NCBI RefSeq assembly: GCF_001548475.1 | Contig: NZ_LRUJ01000001.1 | Location: 62,001 to 126,000 of the forward strand | DNA length: 64,000 nt | Direction: 5' to 3' | Source of the DNA: Bordetella hinzii LMG 13501 | GTDB lineage: Bacteria; Pseudomonadota; Gammaproteobacteria; Burkholderiales; Burkholderiaceae_B | Shown here: one piece after another, positions 52,460 through 61,195 of the stretch | Numbering within the stretch: position 1 is the first letter of the stretch | Layout of the letters: each line of letters opens with the position of its first letter | The notes under the pieces: model-generated | The model's input: the letters and a program-made list of their open reading frames with translations, nothing else | What the model was told of the DNA's origin: nothing | Databases searched by the model: none | Program-made: the position numbers and the translations under genes

Positions 52460-53221
52460 CTAATCCAGCCAGGACGTATACGCCGCCGGGTCCACGCGGT
52501 CGGGCCGGAAGGTGTTCACCGGCGCGGCCACGTCCGCATGGCCCAGGGCCAGGGCGCACACCAGGCGTTCGTCGCCCGCGCCGAGATGCGGCAGGACAAG
52601 CGAGGCAAACGGGTTCCAGGCCGCCTGGATGCAGGAGTGCAGGCCTTCTGCGCGCGCCGCCAGCATCACGTTCTGCACGAACATCGCGGTATCGACCAGC
52701 GCACCCTCGGCCAGCAGCCGTTCGTTGGTGAAGAACATGCCCACCGGCGCGCCGAAGAATTCGTAGTTGCGCTGCTGCTGGGCATGCATCCGCGCCCGCT
52801 CGCCTTTGGCGATGTTGAGCACGCGGTACAGGCCCAGGCCACAGGCGCGCCGGCGCTCGATATAGGGCGACACCCATTGCCTGGGATAGTACTGGTACTC
52901 CTCGCGGTAGCGCCCGGCCAGGGCCGGATCCGCGTTGACGGCGTCGTGCGCCTCGCAGACCTTGCGCGACAGGGCGTCGCGGCTGGCGCCCTGCACGACA
53001 TAGACCTTCCAGGGCTGGTTGTTGGACCCGGACGGCGCCCAGCTGGCCACGCGCAGGATGCGCTCGAGCACCTCCCGCTCGACGGGGGTGGAAAGAAACT
53101 CGCGGCAGCAAAAGCGGCTTTCGATCGCCGCGTGGACGCTGGCCGGGTCGGCCACGACGGTACTCACGGGCGGCGCCAGCGAGGCGGCGCGCAATACAGC
53201 GGTTTCAGCAGTCATCGTCAT
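52460..53221 (-). CDS. Nitroreductase-family protein
   Basis: 253 residues from ATG at 53221 (a second ATG six bases in is possible). IESRFCCREFLSTPVEREVLERIL and ASWAPSGSNNQPWKVYVV are the FMN-binding opening, MFVQNVMLAARAEGLHSCIQAAWNPF the second FMN segment, and CALALGHAD near the end. The RxxR(E)F plus SGSNNQPW pattern is typical of NfnB/BluB-like nitroreductases that use NAD(P)H. It stands alone, divergent from the HSL-type esterase. Confidence 0.88.
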   Translation of the reverse strand: MTMTAETAVLRAASLAPPVSTVVADPASVHAAIESRFCCREFLSTPVEREVLERILRVASWAPSGSNNQPWKVYVVQGASRDALSRKVCEAHDAVNADPALAGRYREEYQYYPRQWVSPYIERRRACGLGLYRVLNIAKGERARMHAQQQRNYEFFGAPVGMFFTNERLLAEGALVDTAMFVQNVMLAARAEGLHSCIQAAWNPFASLVLPHLGAGDERLVCALALGHADVAAPVNTFRPDRVDPAAYTSWLD

Positions 53222-53324
53222 CTCGATCGAGGAATGGGTCGTCGCGGCCGCTCCCGGGGCCGGATCCCGCGAACCGCCACTGTCGCATATCGGCGAAACG
53301 GCGTCGATTTCAGTGGACAGTTTT

Positions 53325-53342
53325 TTTTCGCCAAAGCGAAAA
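53325..53342. promoter_or_regulatory. Palindrome upstream of the HSL-type esterase
   Basis: TTTTCGC (53325-53331), CAAA, GCGAAAA (53336-53342) is a perfect inverted repeat 51 bases before the esterase start and within the divergent gap to the nitroreductase gene. The core TTTCGCYAAA occurs again at 56025-56034 (reverse strand), before the Bug-XRE operon. CTATAGT (53349-53355) may be the -10 region. The XRE-cupin regulator at 54354 is a candidate binder. Confidence 0.5.
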
Positions 53343-53392
53343 TCTGGCTATAGTGGGTCCCGCCCCTCCCGACACGACAAGGAAAACCGCGC

Positions 53393-54352
53393 ATGACATA
53401 CGACCCAGGTATCCAGGCTTATGTGGACGAGGCCCGGCGCGCGCTGGGCCGGATGGCGGGGCTGCAAATCTCGCTGGCGCAGCGCCGCACCCGGGCCGAC
53501 CAGTATGCGGCGCTGGTGCGCGAGCCCTACCCCGCCGGCCTGGCGGTGAGCGACACCTATATCGTGCGGCAGGGCCATGAGATACCGGTGCGCATCTACC
53601 GGCCCGAAAGCCAGGCCGCCCTGCCCACCATCGTCTACCTGCATGGCGGCAGCTTCGTGGCCGGCAGCCCCCAAGGCCATGATTTCATCACGGCCAGCCT
53701 GGCCGCCAATACCGGCGCGCAGGTCTTCAGCGTGCACTACCGCCGGGCCCCGGAGAACCCCTATCCGGCGCCGACCCAGGATGCCTACGAGGCCCTGCGC
53801 TGGGCCGCCGATGAGGCGGACATGCTCAAGGTCGACACGGACCGCATCGCGGTGGCCGGCGACAGCGCGGGCGGCAATCTCGCCGCCGCGTGCGCGCTGC
53901 TGGCGCGCGATCGGCAAGGCCCGCGCCTGCGCATGCAGGCGCTGGTGTATCCCACCCTGGACGCGGACCTGGACACGCCCAGCTATCTGCACAACACCCA
54001 GGACGCCTTCCTGACGCGCGAGGCGATGGCGTTTGCCCTGGAGGCTTTCCTGCCTGGCGGGCCGGATGCGGCGGACGGCTATGCGCTGCCGATGCGCGCC
54101 GCGGACCACGCCGGGCTGCCGCCGGCCTATCTGCTGCTTGCCGACCATGATCCCCTGCTCGACGATGGCCTGCGCTACGCCGACAAGCTGCGGGAGGCCG
54201 GCACGGCGGTGCAGCTGCGCGTGGGCCAGGGCATGATCCATGGCTTTTTGCGCGCGCGCCGCTATAGCGCCGTGGCCGAGGCCGAGTTCCAGCGCCTGTG
54301 CGACGCGCTGCGGGGCGCCCTGGACCTGCCTGCCCCCGCGCGGCGCTGGTGA
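53393..54352 (+). CDS. Alpha/beta hydrolase, hormone-sensitive-lipase (Aes) family
   Basis: 319 residues. YLHGGSFVAGSPQGHDF carries the HGG oxyanion motif; VAGDSAGGNLAAACA has the nucleophile Ser (GDSAG). The Asp is in LADHDPLLDDG and the His in GMIHGFL. Length and motif order match bacterial HSL-type carboxylesterases active on short-chain esters. It ends two bases before the convergent XRE-cupin gene. The palindrome upstream may place it under that regulator. Confidence 0.9.
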   Translation: MTYDPGIQAYVDEARRALGRMAGLQISLAQRRTRADQYAALVREPYPAGLAVSDTYIVRQGHEIPVRIYRPESQAALPTIVYLHGGSFVAGSPQGHDFITASLAANTGAQVFSVHYRRAPENPYPAPTQDAYEALRWAADEADMLKVDTDRIAVAGDSAGGNLAAACALLARDRQGPRLRMQALVYPTLDADLDTPSYLHNTQDAFLTREAMAFALEAFLPGGPDAADGYALPMRAADHAGLPPAYLLLADHDPLLDDGLRYADKLREAGTAVQLRVGQGMIHGFLRARRYSAVAEAEFQRLCDALRGALDLPAPARRW

Positions 54353-54353
54353 C

Positions 54354-54950
54354 CTACAGCTGGCGGGCCGCCAGCGGCTCGTGCGAGATGATCCACAGCA
54401 GGCTGGCGGGCTCCTCGTAGGGATTGCTGAAGATGTGCGGCGTGGCGCCATCGAACTGGAAACTGTCGCCGCGGCGCAGGTGCAGCACCTGGTCGGCCAG
54501 CGCCAGGTCGAATGCCCCTTGCAAGACCATCCCGCCTTTCTCGGCGGGATAGCTCAGGGCCGCGGGGCCGGACGTGCCGCCCGGCTGGATGGTCAGCACC
54601 ATGAATTGCAGGCGCTGGCCGGCGGGCGGAGAAAGCATCTCCTTGGTCATCAGCGGCGTGCCGAACGGCACGGCGCGCCGCGTCCCCTCGCGCCGGACAT
54701 GGGCGGCCAGGCCGCCGGCATCGGCCTGGCCGGCCGGCGGCTCGTCGAACAACGCGCTCAGTGGCACGCCCAGGGCCTGCTGGATGCGCATCAAGGTCTT
54801 CAGCGATGGGTTGCCCAGGTCGCGTTCGATTTCGCTGAGGATCCCGATGGCGACGCCGGAGGAAGAGGACAAGGCTTGCAGCGATATCTTCTTTTCCTTG
54901 CGGATGCGCCGAATGGCCTGCCCGATGGGGCCGGAGTCATCGTTTTTCAT
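54354..54950 (-). CDS. XRE-family regulator with C-terminal cupin domain
   Basis: 198 residues. The N-terminal HTH_3 (about 12-66) has IRRIRKEKKISLQALSSSSGVAIGILSEIERDLGNPSLKTLMRIQQALG. The C-terminal cupin (about 120-190) has GGTSGPAALSYPAEKGGMVLQG and LHLRRGDSFQFDGATPHIFSNP. Such regulators (PuuR, SutR type) sense small polar molecules. It follows the Bug 8 gene by 18 bases in the same leftward operon and faces the HSL-type esterase. Sites with the core TTTCGCYAAA precede both. Confidence 0.9.
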   Translation of the reverse strand: MKNDDSGPIGQAIRRIRKEKKISLQALSSSSGVAIGILSEIERDLGNPSLKTLMRIQQALGVPLSALFDEPPAGQADAGGLAAHVRREGTRRAVPFGTPLMTKEMLSPPAGQRLQFMVLTIQPGGTSGPAALSYPAEKGGMVLQGAFDLALADQVLHLRRGDSFQFDGATPHIFSNPYEEPASLLWIISHEPLAARQL

Positions 54951-54968
54951 GCAGACAAAGGCAAAGGT

Positions 54969-55973
54969 TCAGGGCGCCGACTTCACGCCCATGTCGTTGA
55001 GGATGGGCAGCCAGTCCGCATAGTCTACTTCGAAGCGTTTCTTGGCATCGGCCAAGGAACCCGGCAGCGGGACCAGGCCGAGTTGCCGCAGCCTGTCCTG
55101 GAATGCCGGATCCGAAACCGCCTGCTCGACGGCATCGTGGATGGCGGCCTCGATCGCCGGCGGGGTGCCCGCGGGCACGAAGATGGCCTGCCAGGGCTGC
55201 ATCATATGCCGGACGCGATCGCCCAGCCCGGCCTGCGCGATCGTCGGCACGTCCGGCAGCTCCTGCAGGCGCGACTCGCTGAAGACCGCCAGCGCGCGCA
55301 GCTTGCCCGCCTTCACCAGCTCCTTGACCACGGGCGGCGTGTCCACCAGATAGGCATTGCGCCCTTCGACCAGGTCGGTCAGCGCGGGCGCGCTTCCGCG
55401 GTAGGCGATGTGCACGACGTCGGCGCCGATCGCGTTGGCGAAATACTGCGCGGTGATGTGTCCCGACGTTCCGATGCCGGCCGAGCTGAAGTTGTACTTG
55501 CCCGGCGACTGGCGCAGGTATTGCGCAAATTGCTTGAGATCGGCGGCCGGCGAGGTCGCGGGCACGACTAGCACGAGCGGCACTTTGGAGATCAGCGCCA
55601 CGGCCGAGAAACTCTTGACCGGGTCGTAGGGCAGTTCGGGCGCCGTGCCCGCGAGCAGCACCTGCGTGGACATGCCGCCCAGGAGCAGCGTATAGCCGTC
55701 CGGCTTGGCCCGGGCCACCGCCTGGTTGCCGACCAGGCCTCCCGCGCCGGCCCGGTTTTCAACGATGACCGGCTGGCCCAGGGACTGCGTCAGCCGCTCC
55801 GCGACCCGCCGGGCCACGATATCGGAATTGCCGCCGGCGGGAAAAGGCACGACCAGCGTCACCGGACGCTCGGGGTAGCCCGCGTGGGCAGGCGCGGCCA
55901 GGCACGACAAGGCTGCCGGGAGCAAACCGGCCATCAGGCCGGCGAACCACCGGCGGGCAAGGGATCGGAACAT
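54969..55973 (-). CDS. Bug-family TTT substrate-binding protein (Bug 8)
   Basis: 334 residues with a Sec signal (LMAGLLPAALSCLAAPAHAGYPER). VTLVVPFPAGGNSDIVAR is the GGxxD loop, then [48 protein letters not shown] and LRALAVFSESRLQELPDVPT. It is first in a two-gene operon with the XRE-cupin regulator, so receptor and sensor may recognise the same ligand. Another Bug gene diverges from it across a 336-base gap. Confidence 0.92.
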   Translation of the reverse strand: MFRSLARRWFAGLMAGLLPAALSCLAAPAHAGYPERPVTLVVPFPAGGNSDIVARRVAERLTQSLGQPVIVENRAGAGGLVGNQAVARAKPDGYTLLLGGMSTQVLLAGTAPELPYDPVKSFSAVALISKVPLVLVVPATSPAADLKQFAQYLRQSPGKYNFSSAGIGTSGHITAQYFANAIGADVVHIAYRGSAPALTDLVEGRNAYLVDTPPVVKELVKAGKLRALAVFSESRLQELPDVPTIAQAGLGDRVRHMMQPWQAIFVPAGTPPAIEAAIHDAVEQAVSDPAFQDRLRQLGLVPLPGSLADAKKRFEVDYADWLPILNDMGVKSAP

Positions 55974-56309
55974 GGCGGAGCTCGCAATCGAGAAGGGCTG
56001 ACAGAGAGGGGCTGAAATTTACTGTTTAGCGAAAGTACTTCTCACAATATTCGTTATGACGTAAATTCCGCCATCCGGGAAAGCCCGGCCCGGCCGTGTC
56101 CATGGCATGGCCGCAAGCCCCGCTATTTGCGCAAAACAGTTCTGCGCCGCCATGGGGTAATCTCCAGGGCCGATAAAACTTACTATTGCCGTGGACAGAA
56201 CCGAGGACGGCAGCGCTGAGCCGTCCCCCCCACGACGCCCGCCCGGCCATCGGGCAGGCCGGTCCCGCCCCGGGACGGCCATGGGCGCGGGTCAGCAGGA
56301 GACAGATCT
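55974..56309. other. 336-base divergent intergenic region between two Bug genes
   Basis: No gene is visible. The Bug 8 side is AT-rich and holds TTTAGCGAAA (56025-56034), the reverse of the core found before the HSL-type esterase. TTATGACGTAAAT (56054-56066) matches, with one change, an element at 61228-61240 before the enoyl-CoA hydratase operon. CCGGG-AAAG-CCCGG (about 56083-56096) is a short hairpin. The Bug 9 half is GC-rich; AGGAGA lies before the start at 56310. Confidence 0.45.
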
Positions 56310-57272
56310 ATGTACCAGCCCACGCGCCGCGGCTTCATTGCCGCGGGTGCCCTCATGATGCTTGCCCGGCCGCTGCGCGCCGCGCCCAAACCGGTTTCCC
56401 TCATCGTGCCCTACGCGGCCGGCGGGCCGAACGATAATTTCGCGCGGCTGTTGGCCGAAGGCATGAGCGCGGAGATAGGCCGCCCTTTCATTGTGGAGAA
56501 CAAGCCGGGCGCCAATGGCATCATCGGCTCCAGTTACGTGGCGCGCGCCGCGGCCGACGGTTCGACGCTGTTGATGGGCGGCTCGGGGCCGCTGTCGCTC
56601 AACATCCTGCTGCGCCCTTCGCTGCAATACGGTTTTGACAGCTTTGCGTCCGTGGCCATGCTCTTCGACGGCCCGCTGACCATCACGGTGCCGCCCCAGA
56701 TGGGCGTGAACTCGCTCGCGGAACTGGTGGCCTACGCCAAGCGCGAAGGACGTCCCCTGACCTATGGTTCGCTGGGCCCGGGCAGTGTCACCGACCTCTA
56801 TGGCCTGATCCTGTCCAAGACCCTGGGCATCCCCCTGACCGCCGTTCCGTACAAGAGCACGCCCACCAGCCTGATGGACCTGATCAGCGGCCGCAATGAC
56901 CTGTCCTTCATGACGCCCATCGCGCTGGCGGACCACCAGAAAGCCGGCGCGGTGAAGATCCTGACGCTGACCACGGACCGCCGCGACCCGGCGCTGCCGG
57001 AAGTGCCGTGCGTCACGGAACTGGGCTACCCGCAGCTCAAGGCCAGCTACTGGACCGCCCTGCACGCGCCCAAGGGCACGCCGGGCGAACTGGTCCAGGC
57101 CTATGCCGCCGCGGCCATCAAGACCGTCCAGACCCCCAGCTTCCGCCAGATGCTGGTCACCAACGGCCAGACGGAAAAAGCCGGCGGCCCGCAAGCGCTG
57201 GACGCCCAGCTGGAAGCCGACCGCCAATATTGGGGCAAGGTCATCAAGGACAACCAGATCGTCCTGGACTGA
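56310..57272 (+). CDS. Bug-family TTT substrate-binding protein (Bug 9)
   Basis: 320 residues. MYQPTRRGFIAAGALMMLARPLRAAP resembles a Tat signal with TRRGFI, unlike most Sec-exported Bug proteins. VSLIVPYAAGGPNDNFAR is the GGxxD loop, then VENKPGANGIIGSSY, ADGSTLLMGG (Ser where Tyr is usual in DGYT), PYKSTPTSLMDLISGRNDLSFM. It is monocistronic, closed by a strong terminator, and diverges from Bug 8. No enzyme gene is attached on its strand; the flavin reductase and luciferase-like pair are convergent. Confidence 0.92.
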   Translation: MYQPTRRGFIAAGALMMLARPLRAAPKPVSLIVPYAAGGPNDNFARLLAEGMSAEIGRPFIVENKPGANGIIGSSYVARAAADGSTLLMGGSGPLSLNILLRPSLQYGFDSFASVAMLFDGPLTITVPPQMGVNSLAELVAYAKREGRPLTYGSLGPGSVTDLYGLILSKTLGIPLTAVPYKSTPTSLMDLISGRNDLSFMTPIALADHQKAGAVKILTLTTDRRDPALPEVPCVTELGYPQLKASYWTALHAPKGTPGELVQAYAAAAIKTVQTPSFRQMLVTNGQTEKAGGPQALDAQLEADRQYWGKVIKDNQIVLD

Positions 57273-57291
57273 CCGGCGCCGGCCCAAAGGC

Positions 57292-57317
57292 AAAAGCCCG
57301 CGCGAGCGGGCTTTTTT
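57292..57317. terminator. Rho-independent terminator after Bug 9
   Basis: AAAAGCCCGC (57292-57301) and GCGGGCTTTT (57306-57315) form a perfect ten-base stem with a GCGA loop, followed by TT. The A-run before the stem makes it bidirectional, so it also ends the convergent flavin reductase gene (stop at 57342). Confidence 0.9.
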
Positions 57318-57341
57318 GCGGACCGGCGGGCGCCGCCCGCC

Positions 57342-58133
57342 CTATTGCAGCAGCGACAGACGGTGCGTGGCGGCGTTGAAGTTGACCACCGGCTGCGCCG
57401 GCCGGCAGGCCGTCTTGCGGATCTTGCCGACGATCAGGTCGTGCGTGCCGAGCGCCTCGGTGCAGACGATATCGCACTCGATGCTGGCCAGGGCGTCGGA
57501 CAGCACGGGCAGCCCCTGGTCGGTCATCACCCAGCCGCCCTGGGCAAAGCGCGCGCTGCCTTGCGGCTGGCGCAGAAAGGCCTGGATGATCTCGCCATGA
57601 TCCTCGCCCAGCACATTGGCCACGAAGCGACCATTGCGCAGCAAGGCATTGCGCGCCGAGGCGGTCTGCTGCACGAAGAACCCGACCATGGGCGGCTCGG
57701 CCGAGATCGAGGTCAGGCTGGAGACGATCAGGCCGGCCACCTCCTCGCCGTCGCCGGTGCTGACCGCGCTGATGCCCGCGGGCAAGGCCCGCATGGCCGC
57801 CTTGAAGTCATCGACCGACACCACCTCGTCGTGTTCGTTGATCACCATGTGCGCGCGGATGTCGCCGCGCTCATCCACCCAGCCGTGCCGCGCCGCATAA
57901 TCCACCATGGCCGAAAAGCCCGCTTCCCACTGCGGGTCGCCCGCATGCTGCGACAGAAAGCGCAGCACCGAGGGCGCCAGGCGCAGATGGCGCTCGTCCT
58001 CGCGCCGGCCCACGCGGGCGATGGCCTGCTCCAGCCGCTCGCGCGGCTGCGGGTCGGCCAGCACATCGAGCCGGCGAAAATCCGTCGGATGGCGCAGGGT
58101 GATGGCGCCGGCGTTGCTCAGGTAGATCTGCAT
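57342..58133 (-). CDS. Flavin reductase with an extra N-terminal domain
   Basis: 263 residues. The C-terminal part from about residue 108 is a HpaC/DIM6-type flavin reductase: FKAAMRALPAGISAVST, GLIVSSLTSISAEPPMVGFFVQ, SARNALLRNGRFVANVLGEDH, ECDIVCTEALGTHDLIVGKI. The usual length is 160-180, so the first 105 residues are an addition (RHPTDFRRLDVLADPQPRERLEQAIAR and HLRLAPSVLRFLSQHAG) that I do not recognise. It supplies reduced FMN to the luciferase-like monooxygenase encoded ten bases upstream, forming a two-component system. Confidence 0.87.
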   Translation of the reverse strand: MQIYLSNAGAITLRHPTDFRRLDVLADPQPRERLEQAIARVGRREDERHLRLAPSVLRFLSQHAGDPQWEAGFSAMVDYAARHGWVDERGDIRAHMVINEHDEVVSVDDFKAAMRALPAGISAVSTGDGEEVAGLIVSSLTSISAEPPMVGFFVQQTASARNALLRNGRFVANVLGEDHGEIIQAFLRQPQGSARFAQGGWVMTDQGLPVLSDALASIECDIVCTEALGTHDLIVGKIRKTACRPAQPVVNFNAATHRLSLLQ

Positions 58134-58143
58134 GGCCTCCTCC

Positions 58144-59208
58144 TCAGGCGACCGCCGCCGTGCTGCCGATTTCCTTGCGGATGGCCGGAATAATCTTGTC
58201 GCCCCAGAGTTCGATCTGGCGCAGCATGGTCTTCTGGTCGAAATCGCCCAGCTGGGTCTGCAGCGCGATGTGCTTGGGACGCAGGATGCTGATTTCTTCC
58301 AGCATCTTGTCGATCACCTCGTTGACCGAGCCCACGGGCAGGTTCTTGCGCAGCTGCTCGAAGGTCGGATCGGTTTCGGACGGCACTTCCTTGACCATAT
58401 AGCCGTCGTCGCTTTGCGCCCGGCGGTACTTCAGGCTCTCCGAGATCCGGCGCTGGAAGCGGGCGCAATCCAGGTAGGCGTCGATCTCGGCCTTGTTGTC
58501 CGAAGCGTAGCCGCAGCGCAGGAAGCCGAACTTCACGTCGCGGTCCAGGTCCTTGCCGTTGTCCGCGGCCACTTTCTCCAGGCGGCCGCGCAGCCCGGTG
58601 ATGGCCTCGTTGCCGTTGAGCAGCGCGGTCACGAAGAGATTGTGGTTCTCGCGCACGCCGCGGCCCAGCGTCACCGGGTTGCCCGAGGTGATCCAGATGG
58701 GCGGCATCGGATCCTGCAGGCAGCGCACGGCGATCGAGCTCGGCGGGATATTCAGGTATTGGCCCTGGTGCTCGAAGATCTTCTGGGTCAGGCCCTTGGG
58801 GATCACGTCCAGGAACTCATTGAAAATCGCGCCCGATTCGGCGATCTGCACGCCGAAACGCTCGAACTCGAACTCCTGGTAGCCCGAGCCCACGCCCAGC
58901 TCCAGCCGGCCGTTGGACACCGTATCCACGAAGCCCACCTCGGCCAGGAAACGCGCCGGATGGTAGAGCGGCAAGATGCAGACCGCCGTGCCCAGGCGGA
59001 TGCGCTGGGTCTTGGCGGCGGCATGGGCCACCGTCATCAGGGGCGAGGGCGAGAGCGAATAGTTGTTGAAATGGTGCTCGGCATACCAGGCTGTATCGAA
59101 GCCCGCCTGCTCGGCGACCACCGTCTGTTCGATGGAGTTGTTGATGACTTGCTTGGAGGACTGGTGGTAACCTCGTTGCTGCGCCAGGATGAATACGCCG
59201 AATTCCAT
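58144..59208 (-). CDS. Luciferase-like (LLM) flavin-dependent monooxygenase
   Basis: 354 residues starting MEFGVFILAQQRGYHQSSKQVI. FDTAWYAEHHFNNYSLSPSPLMTVAHAAAKTQRIRLGTAV is the typical bacterial-luciferase opening with the EHHF active-site segment. LYHPARFLAEVGFVDTVSNGRLELGVGSGYQ follows, and PPIWITSGNP lies in the middle. It uses reduced FMN and O2 to oxidise a substrate, with the partner reductase encoded directly downstream. GGAG precedes the ATG. It diverges from a LysR gene. Desulfonation, amine or polyaminocarboxylate oxidation are known roles of relatives; the substrate is unknown. Confidence 0.9.
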   Translation of the reverse strand: MEFGVFILAQQRGYHQSSKQVINNSIEQTVVAEQAGFDTAWYAEHHFNNYSLSPSPLMTVAHAAAKTQRIRLGTAVCILPLYHPARFLAEVGFVDTVSNGRLELGVGSGYQEFEFERFGVQIAESGAIFNEFLDVIPKGLTQKIFEHQGQYLNIPPSSIAVRCLQDPMPPIWITSGNPVTLGRGVRENHNLFVTALLNGNEAITGLRGRLEKVAADNGKDLDRDVKFGFLRCGYASDNKAEIDAYLDCARFQRRISESLKYRRAQSDDGYMVKEVPSETDPTFEQLRKNLPVGSVNEVIDKMLEEISILRPKHIALQTQLGDFDQKTMLRQIELWGDKIIPAIRKEIGSTAAVA

Positions 59209-59247
59209 AATGTCTCCTCAATAGCGGACTTTGAGGAAATTCTAGAG

Positions 59248-59263
59248 GCCGGTAGCTACTGGC
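59248..59263. promoter_or_regulatory. Imperfect palindrome between the LLM and LysR genes
   Basis: GCCGGTAGCTACTGGC is a 16-base inverted repeat with one mismatched pair, centred in the 103-base gap 40 bases before the LLM start. Its position suits the binding site of the divergent LysR regulator. Confidence 0.5.
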
Positions 59264-59311
59264 TGGAATACAAGAAAAGCGGCGTTCTGTGCTGCGGAAA
59301 GTGGAGGAATG

Positions 59312-60256
59312 ATGGACAGGCTGCGCGCGATGGAGCTGTTTCTGTCGATATCGAAAACGGAGAGCTTCTCCGAAACCGCGCGGCAGTTCGGTGTCTCGGC
59401 CACCTCGGTGTCGCGCATGATCACCGAGTTCGAGGCCGAGCTGAACGTCAAGCTGCTGCTGCGCTCCACGCGGCAGGTCGTGCTGACCGAAGCCGGCCAG
59501 GAGTACGCCAGCCAGCTCGAGGGCATACTCTGGAACATCAACGAAGCGCATCGCAACATCACCGAGATCCGCTCGGCGCCCAAGGGCACGCTGCGGGTGC
59601 ATTCGCGCATGATGTTCGGCCTGGGCGTGCTGCCCCCGCTGGTGGCGGCCTTCCGCCAGCAATACCCCGATATCCACATCGAGCTGGTGCTTTCCGAGGC
59701 CAAGACCGACCTGCGGCGCAACAATTTCGATATCGATTTCCGCATTTCCCCGCCCGTCGAAGCGGGCTTGAAGCGCCGCATCCTGTTCAAGAGCGAGCGC
59801 TACCTGGTGGCCTCGCCCGCCTACCTGGCCGCACGCGGCATCCCGCAGCAGCCGGCCGACATCGTCGGGCACGCCTGCCTGGCCTATCTGCTGCCGGGTG
59901 AACAATATTGCTGGCGCTTCAAGCACGAGGACGCCGTCGACGAAGTGCCGGTCAAACCGCGCCATGTCAGCAACAACGGCGTCGCCCTGCTGGAGCTGGC
60001 CCGCCTGGGAGAAGGCATCGCCCTGCTCGATGACTACACCGTGCATAACGACATCGCGCGCGGCACGCTGGAGCGTCTCCTGCCGCAATACCGCGTGACC
60101 AACACCACCTTCGAGGAGGGCATGTACGCCACCATCCTCGACACGGCCATGATCCCGGCCAAGATACGCCTCTTCCTGGATTTCGTCGCCGACCACGTCT
60201 CCGGCCCGGCGCTGCGCTTTACCGCCTACAAAGGCAGCGCCGGCGGCGCCGACTGA
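59312..60256 (+). CDS. LysR-family transcriptional regulator (CrgA/DsdC-like subgroup)
   Basis: 314 residues from ATG at 59312; ATG at 59309 is only one base after GGAGG and less likely. MDRLRAMELFLSISKTESFSETARQFGVSATSVSRMITEFEAEL in segments is the HTH. PKGTLRVHSRMMFGLGVLPPLVAAFRQQYP opens the effector domain. It diverges from the luciferase-like monooxygenase pair and is convergent with the SMP-30 gene, with only seven bases between stops. It probably activates the monooxygenase genes. Confidence 0.88.
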   Translation: MDRLRAMELFLSISKTESFSETARQFGVSATSVSRMITEFEAELNVKLLLRSTRQVVLTEAGQEYASQLEGILWNINEAHRNITEIRSAPKGTLRVHSRMMFGLGVLPPLVAAFRQQYPDIHIELVLSEAKTDLRRNNFDIDFRISPPVEAGLKRRILFKSERYLVASPAYLAARGIPQQPADIVGHACLAYLLPGEQYCWRFKHEDAVDEVPVKPRHVSNNGVALLELARLGEGIALLDDYTVHNDIARGTLERLLPQYRVTNTTFEEGMYATILDTAMIPAKIRLFLDFVADHVSGPALRFTAYKGSAGGAD

Positions 60257-60263
60257 GCCAGGC

Positions 60264-61142
60264 TCAGGGACGGATGCTGCAACGCGGCCGCGGCGCGCCG
60301 CGCCGCCCCGTGCCGCGCACGCGCAGCAGCGCGCCATCCAGCGGCCCATCGGCCGACAGCCGCCCGCTGTCGCTGATCGAAGTGACATAGAGATCGTCCA
60401 GCCCGTCGCCGCCGAAACACAGCGAGGCCGGGTGCCGCACCGGCAGCTCGATACGCTGGTCCAGCCTGCCCTGGCTGTCGAACCGGGCGATGGCCCCGGC
60501 ATGCACCAGCGCCGTCCACAGACCGCCCTCGGCATCGAAACAGCAGCCGTCCGGCGCCGAACCCAGGGCATCGGTATCGACGAAGACCTCCCGCTCGCCC
60601 AGGCCGCCGTCCGCGTCCATCCGGAAGCGGAAGATCTTGCGCTGCGAGCTGTCGCAGACATGGAAATAGGTGCCGGTCGGGTCGGGACCGGGGCCGTTCA
60701 CGACGCCCAGGTCCTGGGCAATGCGCGTCAGCCGGCCCTGCGTGTCCAGGCGGTACAGGCCGCCCAGCGGCGGCTCGCCTTCCTGGCGATAGATGTGCAT
60801 GGTGCCGGCCACGAAACTGCCGTCGGGCATGGCCACACCGTCATTGAGGCGCAGATTGGGGTGGCTGTCGCCGATGCGCGCCACGGTGCGCAAGGTGTGG
60901 TCGGCCGTGTCGAAAAGCACGAAGCGCTCCTTCAGGGCCACCACCAGCTCGTCATCGCCATTGAAGGCGAAAGACCCCAGGGGCGCGGGCAGCTGCCATT
61001 GGCGCGCCGCGCCACTGTCGGGGTCCACGGCCAGGATCTGGCCGTGGCGGCAATCCGCCATCCATAGTCGTCCGCGCGCGGCATCCCATACCGGGCACTC
61101 GCCCAGGGCCGCGCGCACCGTGCCGATTCGCTCGATCTGCAT
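60264..61142 (-). CDS. SMP-30/gluconolactonase/LRE family lactonase
   Basis: 292 residues starting MQIERIGTVRAALGECPVWDAARGRLWMADC in segments. The six-bladed propeller metal sites are visible: Glu in GECPVWD, Asn in NLRLNDGVAMPDGSFVAGTM, and NGPGPDPTGTYFHVCDS and the SAPDGCCFDAEGGLWTAL repeats. The family hydrolyses sugar lactones such as gluconolactone. GGAG lies 11 bases upstream of the ATG. It diverges from the enoyl-CoA hydratase operon over 193 bases. Confidence 0.88.
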   Translation of the reverse strand: MQIERIGTVRAALGECPVWDAARGRLWMADCRHGQILAVDPDSGAARQWQLPAPLGSFAFNGDDELVVALKERFVLFDTADHTLRTVARIGDSHPNLRLNDGVAMPDGSFVAGTMHIYRQEGEPPLGGLYRLDTQGRLTRIAQDLGVVNGPGPDPTGTYFHVCDSSQRKIFRFRMDADGGLGEREVFVDTDALGSAPDGCCFDAEGGLWTALVHAGAIARFDSQGRLDQRIELPVRHPASLCFGGDGLDDLYVTSISDSGRLSADGPLDGALLRVRGTGRRGAPRPRCSIRP

Positions 61143-61195
61143 CTGTTGAGTGTCTCCTGACCAGACGCATGGTATCGGCTGGCGAGGCGCTGGAA

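Noticed and set aside
51513-53111. Apparent fusion of N-formylglutamate amidohydrolase with an upstream 270-residue region.
   Set aside because: The upstream part is an out-of-frame reading of the nitroreductase gene; the proper start is at 52304.
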